Shown: positions 20,339 to 31,186, counted from the first letter of the stretch. The stretch is 64,000 nucleotides of DNA from Muraenolepis orangiensis (GCA_027704905.1 CM051000.1:9715072-9779071), one strand, 5' to 3'. Notes: generated from the sequence alone by a model not told the origin. Numbers and translations are program-made.

Positions 20339-21922
20339 TTAACAATAGTCGTGGTCAGGGGGCGCCTCCTCCAGGGCAGAGACCTCTGCAGACAGCTGGT
20401 CACGCCAGGGAGTACCAGTTACTTCCTCCAAATCATCCTCCCCCTCATCCTCAGGCTCATCCTCCCCAGGCTCATCCTCCGGGGGCATGATGTCACCAGC
20501 CCCCAGGCAGATGTTGTGGAGGATGGCACATGTTGTTATGACCTGAAAAAACATTGTTCAAACAAAAGTATACTTCCTGCTAAATAATAATGCCTCCTGT
20601 GTGATTAACTGTTATCCAGTATTGTAAAAAGATTCTGTTGAATGATTACTTACCAGAGGTACGAAGGTGGGCTTCACCTCCAGCGCTTGCAGGAAGATGG
20701 CCCTAAACCTCGTCTTCATCATCCCAAAGGCACGCTCTATAATGGAGCGTGCCCTGGAATGATGGCCATTAAAGCGCTGGGCAGCCACACCTCGAATGGG
20801 CCTCTTGTAGGGAGTGATGAGGGGGAGGGGTTGTTGGAGGCACGGGTACCCGCCATCTGCAAGAATAAAGTGCCCTGGAGGAGGGTACACCGACTCCTTG
20901 TACAGTGGGCTGTGCCGGAGTACCCTAGCGTCATGTACTGACCCGGGCCAGCCCACGTATGTGTCGATGAAGCGCCCCTGATGGTCACAAACGGCCTGCA
21001 AAGTAATGGATGCAAACAATTTGCGATTTACGTAGCACCGACGTCCAGGGCCGCCTGGTGGCACGATGCGGACATGGCAGCCGTCGATTGCGCCACCTGC
21101 CTTGTTGAAGGCCCTGTGTCTTGCCAGCCCTGCAAACCCACGGCAAATAGCCTCCAGGTCTTCTGGCGTCTTTGGCAGATAAATTACAATATCTCGAATG
21201 TCCACCACCTCCTCAGTGACTCTATGGACAATGCGGTGGACAGTGGTGCGAGGCATCGCGAAGACCCTGGCGACCACCCTGTATGATGTTCCACTTGACA
21301 GCCAGAAGAGGAACACCAGGGTCTCAATTGTGCCACCCCACCCGTGTCTCCGTTCCTGGCTCAGCAGCGTCATTAGCAGACCCAGGGCCTCCCTGCTGAG
21401 CCGAAAGTCAGGCCGAGTGTCCTCATCATTAAAGAAACGGAGGAGCACAGGGACATTGAGATTGATTCTCATGTACATTCTTGGCTGTTACGGGAAAGGT
21501 GACAACAAATGGTTAGATAAACAGCTACATACTGTGGAGAGCTTAGACAGATCAGGCTTAAAGGCTATCTATCATCAGTCTACTCGATCTATAACAAAAC
21601 AATTTGGTATATTAAAGTGTAATATATGAAAGTGTGGTTAAGGTTAAGGTTTTCCAAATACAATAAATGATATTGTCAAAGTTGACTTACATTAGCCATA
21701 TAAACTACGTTAGCTAAGTAGTCTAAATTGTTGCTTTGTTAAGTTTTTCACTTTAATGTTCGCTTTACACCACTTTACCAAGATTAACAAATCTTTATTT
21801 ACCTGCCCATGGTTGTCTCTTAGTCGAAATAATAAAATACGTCGACGCCGGCGGTGAAAATCCAGCTCCTTAACTTCATCACTTAAAAGTAGTACTGAAA
21901 CCAATTGCATTGCGTCTTCCAT
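20339..21922 (-). CDS. Harbinger DDE transposase, HARBI1-like (3 exons)
   Basis: Proposed exons on the minus strand are 21922-21803 (40 codons), 21484-20654 (277 codons) and 20542-20339 (67 codons plus stop), 384 residues in all, close to the usual 350-400. Donors GTAAAT and GTAAGT and acceptors CAG keep phase 0. Exon 1 is leucine-rich with a run of arginines. The DDE_Tnp_4 catalytic blocks are present: IDGCHV (D about 174), GSVHDARV (D about 225), ILADGGYP (D about 250) and IIERAFG (E about 290). An acidic C-terminal tail follows. No stop or frameshift was seen, so the enzyme may be functional. It would cut and reinsert this element and related MITEs. Confidence 0.88.
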
Positions 21923-22142
21923 TTTTAACACGCACCGCGGCTCTGGTCAGCGCGCAACGACGGTGGGCGTGGCGCTTCGTGACGCAGCTGGTGACGCAAT
22001 CAGCAAGTACTCCGTAGGCTAGACCGTCCCATTTCACAAGTTTTTGAAGCAGCCTTCGAAGCAGCCTTAAGACTGCAGCCTTCGGATGCAGCCGAAGGAT
22101 GCAGCCTTAAGGCTGCAGACCCTGAAATGGAACACGGCCTAT

Positions 22143-22330
22143 GAGAGGAGGTACAGCTCCTTTAAGACAGAGAGTTCGGAGTTCAACCCAGGAGCTTTCT
22201 GTACGCTTTACTACTGCGGCTGTATAATTGTATAATCGAAAATAAAGTTTCGACTCTACAACCTGTCCACCGTCTCCTTGTTTCTACGCACTCCCATAAT
22301 GCAATACTATACTATACAATACTAAACTAT
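22143..22330 (+). mobile_element. Probable Gypsy 3' LTR end beyond the Harbinger
   Basis: CACTATGAGAGGAGG is restored when the Harbinger and one TAT are ignored. AATAAAGTTTCGACTC at about 22239 is a likely polyadenylation site. The LTR limits cannot be fixed. Confidence 0.45.
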
Positions 22331-22387
22331 AAACAACACTTTATACTACCTACTCAATAATGCATCATGAATACAGTGCAGTACAAT

Positions 22388-22441
22388 GCAGAACAGTGCA
22401 GAACAGTGCAGAACAGTGCAGAACAGTGCAGAACAGTGCAA
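22388..22441. repeat. 10-bp microsatellite (CAGAACAGTG)n
   Basis: Five exact tandem decamers plus a diverged one. Confidence 0.95.
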
Positions 22442-22602
22442 AGTCCTGCAGTAAGGAGTATGTCTCCTCTGACTCAGAAGGGCCTCTGATTCTGACCCCC
22501 TCAACTCCCCTCACCCAGAAGTTTGGTGTAGCCTGACATTTGTGTTGGGGGGGAAATCTTTTTTTAACTGACGTCAGTACACAGTCCCAAATATAGAGAT
22601 AG

Positions 22603-23121
22603 TGTCACGGTTACGGTGGTTGACAGGGGGCTTGGCCAGGCCGTGTGCGCTAGAGGCGCACACACACGCACCTGCCAACCATTACCGTGGCTAATTGCCA
22701 TTGATCTCACCTGAGGGCTATTTATACCGCGGCGTCAGTGAGAGACGCCGCTCGTTCATACTATGTGTAACCGGTATGCTACCAGTCCCCAGGTGACATT
22801 CATCCCTGGCTTTTGATCACCCTGCTACGGACTATCAGAGAGATAGCCCGCTCGTCTGCTGTTCCAGCCCCTCGTTGGTCCAGACGATCGACGCACCTCG
22901 ACGCACCTTGACTTCCCGGTAACCCGACCCATCGCCTGTCCCAACTATCCCTACGTCTGTTACCTGTCGGCTTGACGCACCTCAAACTCCCGGTCCCAGA
23001 TCCCTCGTCTGTCCTGGAGATAACAATCGATTGTGTTTTGTGCCGTAATAAAACCCCTGTTCTCCCTTTTCTGGTCTCCGCCTGCGTTCTGGGTCCAACC
23101 TCATCACACACCTCTGTGACA
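22603..23121 (+). mobile_element. Solo Gypsy LTR, 5-bp TSD GATAG
   Basis: TGTCACGGTTACGGTGG...TGTGACA, 519 bp, with GATAG on both sides (22598-22602, 23122-23126). The first 45 bp closely match the 15438 element, and AATAAA sits near 23047. It is a related, less deleted family member showing what a full-length U3 looks like. Confidence 0.88.
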
Positions 23122-23243
23122 GATAGACCACATTTAGGCCACGCCCACACGGGGGGGGACGGGACATACAATGTATCTCAATTGACTTTCATTGCGGCAA
23201 GGTGCCTCCTTGTCATTTTTTACTTATAACAAAAAAATTAAAC

Positions 23244-23351
23244 ATGCCTAAAAGCTGCTTTGAGACAGGATGCTCACCCAACAAGATAAATAACCCAGAA
23301 CTACATTTTTACTGCCAAACGGAAAACAATTATTATTTACCTTGTTGGTAA
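23244..23351 (+). pseudogene. THAP-domain N-terminal fragment (ISL2EU-like)
   Basis: The frame from ATG 23244 reads MPKSCFETGCSPNKI, then NPELHFY, then a stop at 23349. This is the start of a THAP zinc-finger domain (C-x-C ... N..P...FY), common in DNA transposon proteins. The remaining C2CH residues are absent. Confidence 0.55.
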
Positions 23352-23540
23352 TGCATCATGTCACATAACAGCTTTTAGACATTTTCAGTTTCAGTTCAGA
23401 ACCAAAAGGCACCTTCTCACTATTCTTGGTTTTCACCCACAGACCTTTCAGACCTTGACAACGGTTGCTATCCGCCATGTTGGAGCCCTTCAAACGTAAA
23501 CACAGAGTCACAATATAGACGCTTGAGTGAAGAAAACAAC

Positions 23541-23790
23541 ATGGTTCATTAAATGATAGTTGGCTGTGGAAGTAAAACTGGGAAGGAAGGCCTAGGACTA
23601 TTCCATATACCTTCTGCTATACATAATCAAGGTGAAGAGTTCGAAAAACTTACTGAAGAGAGAAGTTGAGATGATACAACTAAAGACATCCTGAAGAGCG
23701 AGAGAGTTTGCAGTAAGTATTTTGTTTCGGGACAGCCCGCTATGAACTGGGACAGATATAATGTGGACTGCGTAAACTGGGATTAGACTT
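23541..23790 (+). pseudogene. Second THAP-like domain, broken
   Basis: The sequence has an in-frame TAA four codons after the first ATG, then IVGCGSKTGKEGLGLFHIP, a further stop, and ERVCSKYFVSGQPA with a final NVD motif. C-x2-4-C at the start and C..HF-like (here SKYFVSGQPA) at the end match THAP domains of ISL2EU-type transposon proteins. Multiple stops make it dead. Confidence 0.6.
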
Positions 23791-23814
23791 AAAGACACAG
23801 CTTTTATGTTACAG

Positions 23815-24610
23815 TTATTCCGTTTCTGAAACAAATGTGCTATTTTCCTCTTTCAAAGGGGGTTCAACTTTGTGTGAGCTTTCACTATGTTCATAACTTT
23901 TCCCTGCAATGATGTTTTCTTCCAGGGAATCGATTTTCATATCAAGGTTTTCCTTTAGTTTCTTGGCAGAGGAAAAATCAATATCCTTTATCCTAGCGTA
24001 AGGCACTTCATTTACGTAGGTGGGCAGTAGCCAAGAGCATTTTACTTGGGTACAGGTCAACTTTCTGTTGATGCGTATCCAGGCTTCAATGTAGAACAGA
24101 ACACTGGGGACATGGGAGCAAGATTCTGCGAGACCAGCTGTACATCCCGAAGCAGTGCGCTGATAAAACAGTTCCATCGCTTTCGGCGATAATCCAAAGG
24201 CTCACAAACGGGTCATTCATCCTCTGAGAATGGCGCACTTTCGCTACTACGACATGCTTTCCTGAAATAAAATGTCCTTGTACAGACGGTACGAACCTGG
24301 ACGGACACCATTATGTTAAATGCCTCCAAGCTTTTATAGGCCTTAAATTGCGGTTTGGTGTAATAGCTGGTCTCTAAAACTAGGTAGCTCAGCAAATCTG
24401 TAGCCTCAATTGGTGGCAAACACTCAGGGTCAAACTGATCGCTCGGGATACTTGCGGGGTCGACACCAACCAGCAATATCTTTTGTTAATATCTCCTCTT
24501 TATATGGATTTTGAGGCCTTTTGCGTACTCAGAAAGCACTGGGATATCTTTAGCTAGATATTCCAAGTCATCTTTGGTTTCTTTCTGTGAAAGATCCATA
24601 AAGAAGTCAA
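23815..24610 (-). pseudogene. ISL2EU-type YqaJ-associated protein, N-terminal half, broken
   Basis: Two minus-strand frames (24476-24213 and 24177-23815), plus a short upstream piece to about 24600, give conserved blocks LSYLVLETSYYT...FKAYKSLEAFN and SCSHVPSVLFYIEAW...LTCTQVKCSW. These are typical of the SWIM-like region that precedes the YqaJ exonuclease in ISL2EU transposon proteins. The YqaJ domain itself is not seen. A gap or frameshift lies at 24178-24212. Tail-to-tail placement against the THAP gene fits that family. Confidence 0.65.
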
Positions 24611-25007
24611 AAAGTAGATAGGTAGAACGTGAGAGCTGTATAAAAATGGCTTATGTTTATGTAACCCAGGTTATCTGACTTTTACGGAGGTTCCCTGAAC
24701 GCCTCATTTACATAGCGTCAGATTTTATGGAGGTTCCCTGAACACCTCACTGACTTGGTATATAACCGTTGTTGAGTCTTTTCCAAGTGCAGCGAACGAG
24801 CAAGTTCAAATTTAAATTTTTAGATAATTGTAGAACAAGGCGAGCACAGCTCTCTAGAAGAATAGCTGATAATCAAATTATTGTCTGAGAAACGCGGACG
24901 CCGTTTCCTTCAATATTAGGGTATTGTGTTTGGTATTGTTGATGCAGATTTAATTATTGTATAGTGTTTAGATTTGTAAATCAGACTGTAACTGTTCTGC
25001 ACACTTG
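24611..25007. other. No gene; short internal duplication
   Basis: GGAGGTTCCCTGAACGCCTCA (24699-24719) recurs with one change at 24731-24751. May be the end of the ISL2EU element or an LTR part. Confidence 0.35.
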
Positions 25008-25935
25008 TGTGCAGGTTGTTTTTTTACGAGGGACAATTCTGTCTGCCATCCTGGAGCAGAGCTCATCTGCCATCCGGAGCGCCATCGCTGTCCCGCGTCA
25101 CTCGCCGGTCTAATACCTGTCGCTACTCCGACCCCCCGGTATCCAGACCCCTCGCCTGTCCCGCGTTACTCTCCGGTCTAATACCTGTCGCTACTCCGAC
25201 CTCCCGGTATCCAGACCCCTCTCCCGTCCCGGACTACTTGCCTGTCTAGTACCTGTCGCTACTCCGACCTCCCGGTATCCAGACTCCTCTCCCGTCCCGG
25301 ACTACTCGTCTGTCTAATACCTGTCGCTACTTCGACCTCCCGGTATCCAGACTCCTCTCCCGTCCCGGACTACTCACCGGTTTAATACCTGTCGCTACTC
25401 CGACCTCCCGGTATCCAGACCCCTCTCCCGTCCCAGACTACTCGCCTGTCTAGTACCTGTCGCTACTCCGACCTCCCGGTATCCAGACTCCTCTCCCGTC
25501 CCGGACTACTCGTCTGTCTAATACCTGTCGCTACTTTGACCTCCCGGTATCCAGACTCCTCTCCCGTCCCGGACTACTCGCCGGTCTAATACCTGTCGCT
25601 ACTTCGACCTCCCGGTATCCAGACCCCTCTCCTGTCCCGGACTACTCGCCTGTCTAATACCTGTCGCTACTCCGACCTCCCGGTATCCAGACTCCTCTCC
25701 CGTCCCGGACTACTCGCCTGTTTAATAGCTGTCGCTACTCCGACCTCCCGGTATCCAGACTCCTCTCCCATCCCGGACAACTCGCCGGTACTAAGCTGAT
25801 CGACTTCCCGGTATCCAGACCCCTGGCCTGTCCCGTGATCACTCTTTTGTTGTTTGCTTTAATGAATCTACACGTTATCGCTTCATTGTATCTTGGTCTG
25901 CGTTCTGAGTCCCACCAAACTACCCCCTTGTGACA
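25008..25935 (+). mobile_element. 5' LTR (downstream part) of second non-autonomous Gypsy element
   Basis: The block ends TTGTGACA at 25935 and is immediately followed by a gag-like start. Its end (from GGTACTAAGCTGATCG, 25787) resembles the 3' LTR at 27130-27236. The TGTCAC start and U3 are not found, so the left edge is uncertain. Most of it is the 68-bp minisatellite. Confidence 0.7.
25090..25790. repeat. 68-bp minisatellite inside a Gypsy LTR
   Basis: TAATACCTG/TAGTACCTG recurs at 25111, 25179, 25247, 25315, 25383, 25451 and onward, an exact 68-bp period and about ten units. Unit features: CGACCTCCCGGTATCCAGAC and CCCGTCCCGGACTACTCG. Confidence 0.95.
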
Positions 25936-25950
25936 GAACGACCTAGCCAT

Positions 25951-26748
25951 GATGGACCCCGGCGACCTCGACCTGGTGGAGCAAATGACACTGGAGCTGA
26001 GGGAGCAGTGTAAGGACCGGTTAGCCGACATGGGCCCCGCGAGCTTTGCGTGAAGCACGCGATCGATTCCCTGAGGGGCCGTGTCGGATCACGGGTTCAA
26101 ACGCTGTGGGAGTTGGAGGAGGAATGCAAAGTCCTGTTAGCCAACATGGGCCTCGGCGACCGCGACCAGTTGAAGCCCGAGATTGATTCACTGAGCGCCT
26201 GTCACGGACGGTTGGGTCAAGGGCTGCAGGCGCTGATGGACCAACTTAGGGACCTGGCAACCACCGTTGCTTCCCTCATCGGAGGGGCCCCCGGCACCGT
26301 GGTTATCTTGCCGGTTTTTTCTGCCTCCCTCCATTCGGAGTCCAGTTCCGACGACGCCGTGCTGCTCAACGTCGTGCTGTCCCCGTCTGACAGCGTTGCT
26401 CTTCCCCCGTCTGACAGCACCGCTCATTCCCCGTCTGACAGCGCCACGCTGCCCGACGCTGCGCTGCTCCATTCCGCCGACGCCGCGCTGCTCCATTCCG
26501 CCGACGTCGCGCTGCTCCGTTCCGCCGACGTTGCGCAATCCCCGTCTGCCGACGTCACGCTGTCCTCGCCTGCCGACGTCACGCTGTTCCCGTCTGCCGA
26601 CATCGCGCCGTTCCCGCCTGGCGACGTCGCGCCGCTCCCGCCTGCCGAAGTCGCTCTGTCCCCATCTGCCGACGTCGCGCGGTCCCCATCTGCCGACGTC
26701 ACGCTGTTCTCACCTGACCACGTCGCGCCGGACTACTCGCCGGTTTAA
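25951..26748 (+). CDS. Gag-like/proline-rich ORF of second non-autonomous Gypsy element
   Basis: A start at 25951 reads MMDPGDLDLVEQMTLELRE and stops at about 26052; an overlapping frame, 26050-26748, is open for 232 codons. It has helical sequence (VQTLWELEEECKVLL, then LRDLATTVASLIGG) and then about 20 imperfect repeats around PSADVT/HSADAA. No zinc knuckle, protease or RT. This is a gag-like protein of a mobilised-in-trans element; one break separates the two frames. It is similar in plan to 15614-16692. Confidence 0.6.
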
Positions 26749-27236
26749 TACCTGTCGCTACTTCGACCTCCCGGTATCCAGACCCCTCTCCCGTCCCGGA
26801 CTACTCAGCTGTCTAGTACCTGTCACTACTCCGACCTCCCGGTATCCAGACTCCTGTCCCGTCCCGGACTACTCGTTGGTCTAATACCTATCGCTACTTC
26901 GACCTCCCGGTATCCAGACCCCTCTCCCGCTCGGACTACTCGCCTGTCTAATACCTGTCACTACTCCGACCTCCCAGTATCCAGACTCCTCTCCCGTCCC
27001 GGACTACTCGTCTGTCTAATACCTGTCGCTACTTCGACCTCCCGGTATCCAGACTCCTCTCCTGTCCCGGACTACTCGCCGGTCTAATACCTGTCGCTAC
27101 TCCGACCTCCCGGTATCCAGACCCCTGGCCTGTCCCCGATCACTCTTTTGTTGTTTGCTTTAATAAAGCTCCACGTTATCGCTTCATTGTGTCTTGGTCT
27201 GCGTTCTGTGTTCCACCAAACGACCCCCTTGTGACA
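26735..27236 (+). mobile_element. 3' LTR of second non-autonomous Gypsy element with 68-bp units
   Basis: Six 68-bp units (from 26746) precede GATCACTCTTTTG and the LTR end TTGTGACA at 27236. AATAAAGC near 27161 is a likely polyadenylation signal. Confidence 0.75.
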
Positions 27237-27560
27237 AGGCAGGCGATACCGCAGAATCAAGTACCGCACAAATAGACTTAGAGACAGCTTCCAGTCAGGC
27301 CATCAGGCTGCTGAACAAGGGTGTATAGCATATAACAATGTATATTTTATTACATTGATTTATATATATATATATTGCTCTTTTTCTGTGCTGACATATT
27401 GCATTTTATATATTGCATTTTTACATATCCAACTTTATACAGTTTTGTACTTTTTAACTTATTTTTATTCGATTCTGTTTTTTATAACTGCTGTTTGTCG
27501 TCAGGTATTGCACATAAGATTATCACTCATTGCTTATAAACTTAACTTTTTTTTTTTTAA
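27237..27560 (+). mobile_element. Rex1-type LINE 3' end, copy A
   Basis: Starts with the last codons of the Rex1 ORF (RYRRIKYRTNRLRDS-like, then AIRLLNKGV and stop at about 27327), continues through the 3' UTR. The same sequence occurs in a longer Rex1 at 46806-48065 on the other strand. It abuts the Gypsy LTR end directly. Confidence 0.75.
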
Positions 27561-28588
27561 ATAGATCCATTTTATTTTTCTGACATCTATTAAAATATTT
27601 GGATATCTATATACAGATATCTACATGGATTAGAACTATTTTAGACTCTATTTAAAACTCGATTCAGTAACACATTTCAGCCACTAGGGGGAGGCAATGC
27701 CCGAAATGTTTAGCATAAATGGAAGAGGGTTCACACAGCAACATTTAAATGCTAAATCTAAAGTCACCCCAGTGTAAAATGTATTTTAAAAAACGAACAC
27801 TCCCCAAGTATTATGAACGTATCGTTTTTTATTCAAATGAAGCTTAGTATTCATTTGTTTATTATAACTTTTGTTTTGTTTGTTATTGTAGAAGACACTT
27901 GGTGATCAGGTGAGGGACATGTCTGTTTGCCACTAGATGTTGGGCAGTTTAATATAATCTTTCGATCATTCATTTAACACTTTTGTGCTTGTATTTAGTG
28001 GATCTTTCGTTTCATTGACCTAATACGTGCATTTAGAACAGTGTTTGGATCATTTCCGAGTTTGTTATAATGTATTTATTTATTGAAGTGGTGTCGAGCA
28101 GATTGGAGCGATTAATATATAAATATTAAACTCATGGCGCACTAACTAACTAATGTTTTATTCACACATAAATAAGCCTTTAATGATATGTTGTTTGCCC
28201 GGGGGTTGGGCAATGGGCATACCTCTGACGGCCAACACAGACATCCAGTTATTAGGATTGTTATGAGAGTGCGAGTTTCGCGCTGCAATTAATTCATTCC
28301 GCATATGCAGAATTCTCTATCAATCAGGAAACGTTTTGAACCAAAACATCACCCCACGGGAAATTAACTAACAACCAAGCGTGCTGTTCCGCATAGAATC
28401 GAAAATAGGCGCGTCTTCTTCTTTAAACGGCCGCGCCTATAGATGGAATTAAAAATGTCCACCTTCTCTGTCCAGTACCTGCTGTGGAAGTTCTTTCGGT
28501 CGCATCTTTCATACCACTAGGCTACCTGCCTGTCTGTGAAGGAAGCAGTGAGTGGTTCGCACGTTGGGAGGCTGAGCGCAACCCCCCC
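27561..28588. other. Upstream (5') region of the ZP gene, first partial copy
   Basis: Unique-looking sequence without ORF, repeated at 29490-30490. It includes GCCACTAGGGGGAGGC (27684-27699), a near match to CTCF. The last part, GGCTACCTGCCTGTCTGTGAAGG (about 28521), recurs at about 30436 and 33287, the last of which is continuous with the host gene. Confidence 0.6.
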
Positions 28589-28977
28589 TCGCTACTTCGA
28601 CCTCCCGGTATCCAGACTCCTCTCCCGTCCCGGACTACTCGCCTGTTTAATAGCTGTCGCTACTCCAACCTCCCGGTATCCAGACTCCTCTACCATCCCG
28701 GACTACTCGCCGGTACTAAGCTGATCGACTTCCCGGTATCCAGACCCCTGGCCTGTCCCGCGATCACTCTTTTGTTGTTTGCTTTAATGAATCTACACGT
28801 TATCGCTTCATTGTATCTTGGTCTGCGTTCTGAGTCCCTCCAAACTACCCCCTTGTGACAGAACGACCTAGCCACGATGGACCCCGGCGACCTCGACCTG
28901 GTGGAGCAAATGACGCTGGAGCTGAGGGAGCAGCTTAGTCTGCGTTCTGGGTCCCACCAAACTACCCCCTTGTGACA
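28589..28977 (+). mobile_element. Internally deleted copy of the second non-autonomous Gypsy element
   Basis: LTR units, LTR end at 28860, the MDPGDLDLVEQM gag start (about 28878), then an abrupt jump to the 3' LTR end (28935-28977). The interior is lost by deletion between about 26010 and 27195 of unit A. Confidence 0.8.
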
Positions 28978-29440
28978 AGGCAGGCGATACCGCAGAATCA
29001 AGTACCGCACAAATAGACTTAGAGACAGCTTCCACTCAGGCCATCAGGCTGCTGAACAAGGGTGTATAGCATATAACAATGTATATTTTATTACATTACA
29101 TTATTACATTATTACATTATTACATTATTACATTATTACATTATTACATTATTACATTAATACATTATTACATATAAGGTGACTTACAAGCCACCTTGTA
29201 AGTCGCTTTGGATAAAAGCGTCTGCCAAATGCCCTAAATGTAAATGTAAATGTAAATTTATATATATATATATTGCTCTTTTTCTGTGCTGACATATTGC
29301 ATTTTATATATTGCATTTTTACATATCCAACTTTATATCCTTATTTTTATTCGATTCTGTTTTTTATAACTGCTGTTTGTCGTCAGGTATTGCACATAAG
29401 ATTATCACTCATTGCTTATAAACTTAACTTGAACTTGAAC
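28978..29440 (+). mobile_element. Rex1-type LINE 3' end, copy B
   Basis: Same as copy A but interrupted at 29098-29256 by an L2 tail; ends with a clear (CTTGAA)n tail, ACTTGAACTTGAACTTGA. Confidence 0.8.
29098..29256 (+). mobile_element. L2-type 3' tail insertion with octamer microsatellite
   Basis: About nine CATTATTA octamers (29098-29172) are followed by GTCGCTTTGGATAAAAGCGT and (AAATGT)n. CTTACAAG...CTTGTAAG forms a short hairpin at 29180-29205. Absent from copy A, so it postdates the A/B duplication. Confidence 0.85.
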
Positions 29441-30490
29441 TTGATATGGTCACACAACCATTTTTTTATTTTTTTTAAATAGATCCATTTTTTTTTCTGA
29501 CATCTATTAAAACATTTGGATATCTATATACAGATATCTACATGGATTAGAACTATTTTTGACTATTTAAAACTCGATTCAGTAACACAGTTCAGCCACT
29601 AGGGGGAGGCAATGCCCGAAATGTTTAGCATAAATGGAAGAGGGTTCACACAGCAACCTTTAAATGCTAAATCTAAAGTCACCCCAGTGTAAAATGTATT
29701 TTAAAAAACGAACACTCCCCAAGTATTATGAACGTATCGTTTTTTATTCAAATGAAGCTTAGTATTCATTTGTTTATTATAACTTTTGTTTTGTTTGTTA
29801 TTGTAGAAGACACTTGGTGATCAGGTGAGGGACATGTCTGTTTGTCACTAGATGTTGGGCAGTTTAATGTAATCTTTCGATCATTCATTTAACACTTTTG
29901 TGCTTGTATTTAGTGGATCTTTCGTTTCATTGACCTAATATGTGCATTTAGAACAGTGTTTGGATCATTTCCGAGTTTGTTATAATGTATTTATTTATTG
30001 AAGTGGTGTCGAGCAGATTGGAGCGATTAATGTATAAATATTAAACTCATGGCGCACTAACTAACTAATGTTTTATTCACACATAAATAAGCCTTTAATG
30101 ATATGTTGTTTGCCCGGGGGTTGGGCAATGGGCAAACCTCTGACGGCCAACACAGACATCCAGTTATTAGGATTGTTATGAGAGTGCGAGTTTCGCGCTG
30201 CAATTAATTCATTCCGCATATGCAGAATTCTCTCCTATCTATCAGGAAACGTTTTGAACCAAAACATCACCCCACGGGAAATTAACTAACAACCAAGCGT
30301 GCTGTTCCGCATAGAATCTAAAACAGGCGCGTCTTCTTTAAACGGCCGCGCCTATAGATGGAATTAAAAATATCCACCTTCTCTGTCCAGTACCTGCTGT
30401 GGAAGTTCTTTCGGTCGCATCTTTCATACCACTAGGCTACCTGCCTGTCTGTGAAGGAAGCAGTGAGTGGTTCGCACGTTGGGAGGCTGA
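29441..30490. repeat. Upstream region of the ZP gene, second copy
   Basis: About 1 kb nearly identical to 27560-28588, offset 1915, with scattered point changes. No ORF of note. Confidence 0.85.
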
Positions 30491-30528
30491 GCGCAACCCC
30501 CCCCCCCCTCCCGCACGGGGGGGGGGGG

Positions 30529-30648
30529 GTGCGCTCAGGTTGCGCACAGGTTGCGCTCAGGTTGCGCTCAGGTTGCGCTCAGGTTGCGCTCAGGTTGCGC
30601 TCAGGTTGCGCTCAGGTTGCGCTCAGGTTGCGCTCAGGTTGCGCTCGT
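30529..30648. repeat. 11-bp minisatellite (TTGCGCTCAGG)n
   Basis: About ten exact units; two to three units of the same motif lie at 33342-33375 in the third copy. Open frames through it are repeat artefacts. Confidence 0.95.
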
Positions 30649-30659
30649 TGGGAGGCTGT

Positions 30660-31186
30660 TGGGAGCGTCATCGTTGGGATGACGCTGCTAATGAACATAA
30701 CGGCACATATACCGGCACACACAACTGGTGCGGTGGGCACCAGTTCTTCCAACTTAATCCAACCGCTGCACTTCACTTAACCATCCGGTATTAAAACTGA
30801 ATGCGTAAAGTGATGTGGTCATTTGTGATTATTCATGATAAGTTGTAGCTATCGTTTTTTTTTCATGCAATGTATTCATACGTCTGCAGCAATGACGGAA
30901 CCCCTGACCAAGACAAACGGCACCCTGGTTGAGAAATGCTGGCTTATTCTGGATTTAAATGTGCATAAGAAATGTGCAATGTTCAGCGCTCCATCCATCC
31001 TAAGCCATCCCTTAGTTTCCAGCCCATTGGGTGTATATCAGTAAGTAAATATAATATATTTACTTACTGATATTTCCACTCAAAGAGCTGGATAATATAA
31101 TTGTCTATCATTGCTTGAATGTTTATCTTGACGTATTGTAACATTTATGCTACAGTTTGCACACTGTTGGTGGTGACAGCACATTG
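30660..31186. other. Segment present only in the second upstream copy
   Basis: The third copy (33380-33432) jumps over this interval. It has an open frame 30835-31044 followed by CAGTAAGTAA, which could be a donor-like exon end, but no domain is recognised. Confidence 0.35.

Larger units (their letters stand above)
18238..22139. mobile_element. PIF/Harbinger DNA transposon, structurally complete
   Basis: 3902 bp with terminal inverted repeats GGCCGTGTTCCATTTCAGGG (18238) and its complement ending at 22139; perfect pairing extends to about 30 bp, then imperfectly through subterminal TGCAGCC/GGCTGCA repeats. The flanks TAT (18235-18237 and 22140-22142) form a 3-bp duplication. It encodes the two proteins typical of the superfamily, divergently placed: a Myb/SANT-like protein on plus and a DDE transposase on minus. 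All proposed splice sites are GT-AG and frames are open. It interrupts the end of a Gypsy element. Confidence 0.92.
25665..28588 (+). repeat. Tandem duplication unit A (Gypsy element + Rex1 tail + gene-upstream sequence)
   Basis: Unit A (25665-28588) and unit B (28589-30490) share LTR units, LTR end, gag start, Rex1 tail and about 1 kb of unique sequence in the same order. The junction lies in a C-run at 28588. Relative to A, B lacks about 1.19 kb of element interior and has a 0.16-0.17-kb insertion. Confidence 0.85.

Noticed and set aside
25090..25790. Regular 68-bp repeats as a CRISPR or centromeric satellite
   Set aside because: No spacers, and the unit belongs to a Gypsy LTR found in single copy elsewhere in the window.
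27684..27699. CTCF site GCCACTAGGGGGAGGC
   Set aside because: One core position deviates (A for C); weaker than the pair at 6.5 kb, so not listed as a site.
30399..30794. ORFs with ALRLRSGCAQV repeats
   Set aside because: Products of an 11-bp minisatellite read in three frames; no start context or homology.
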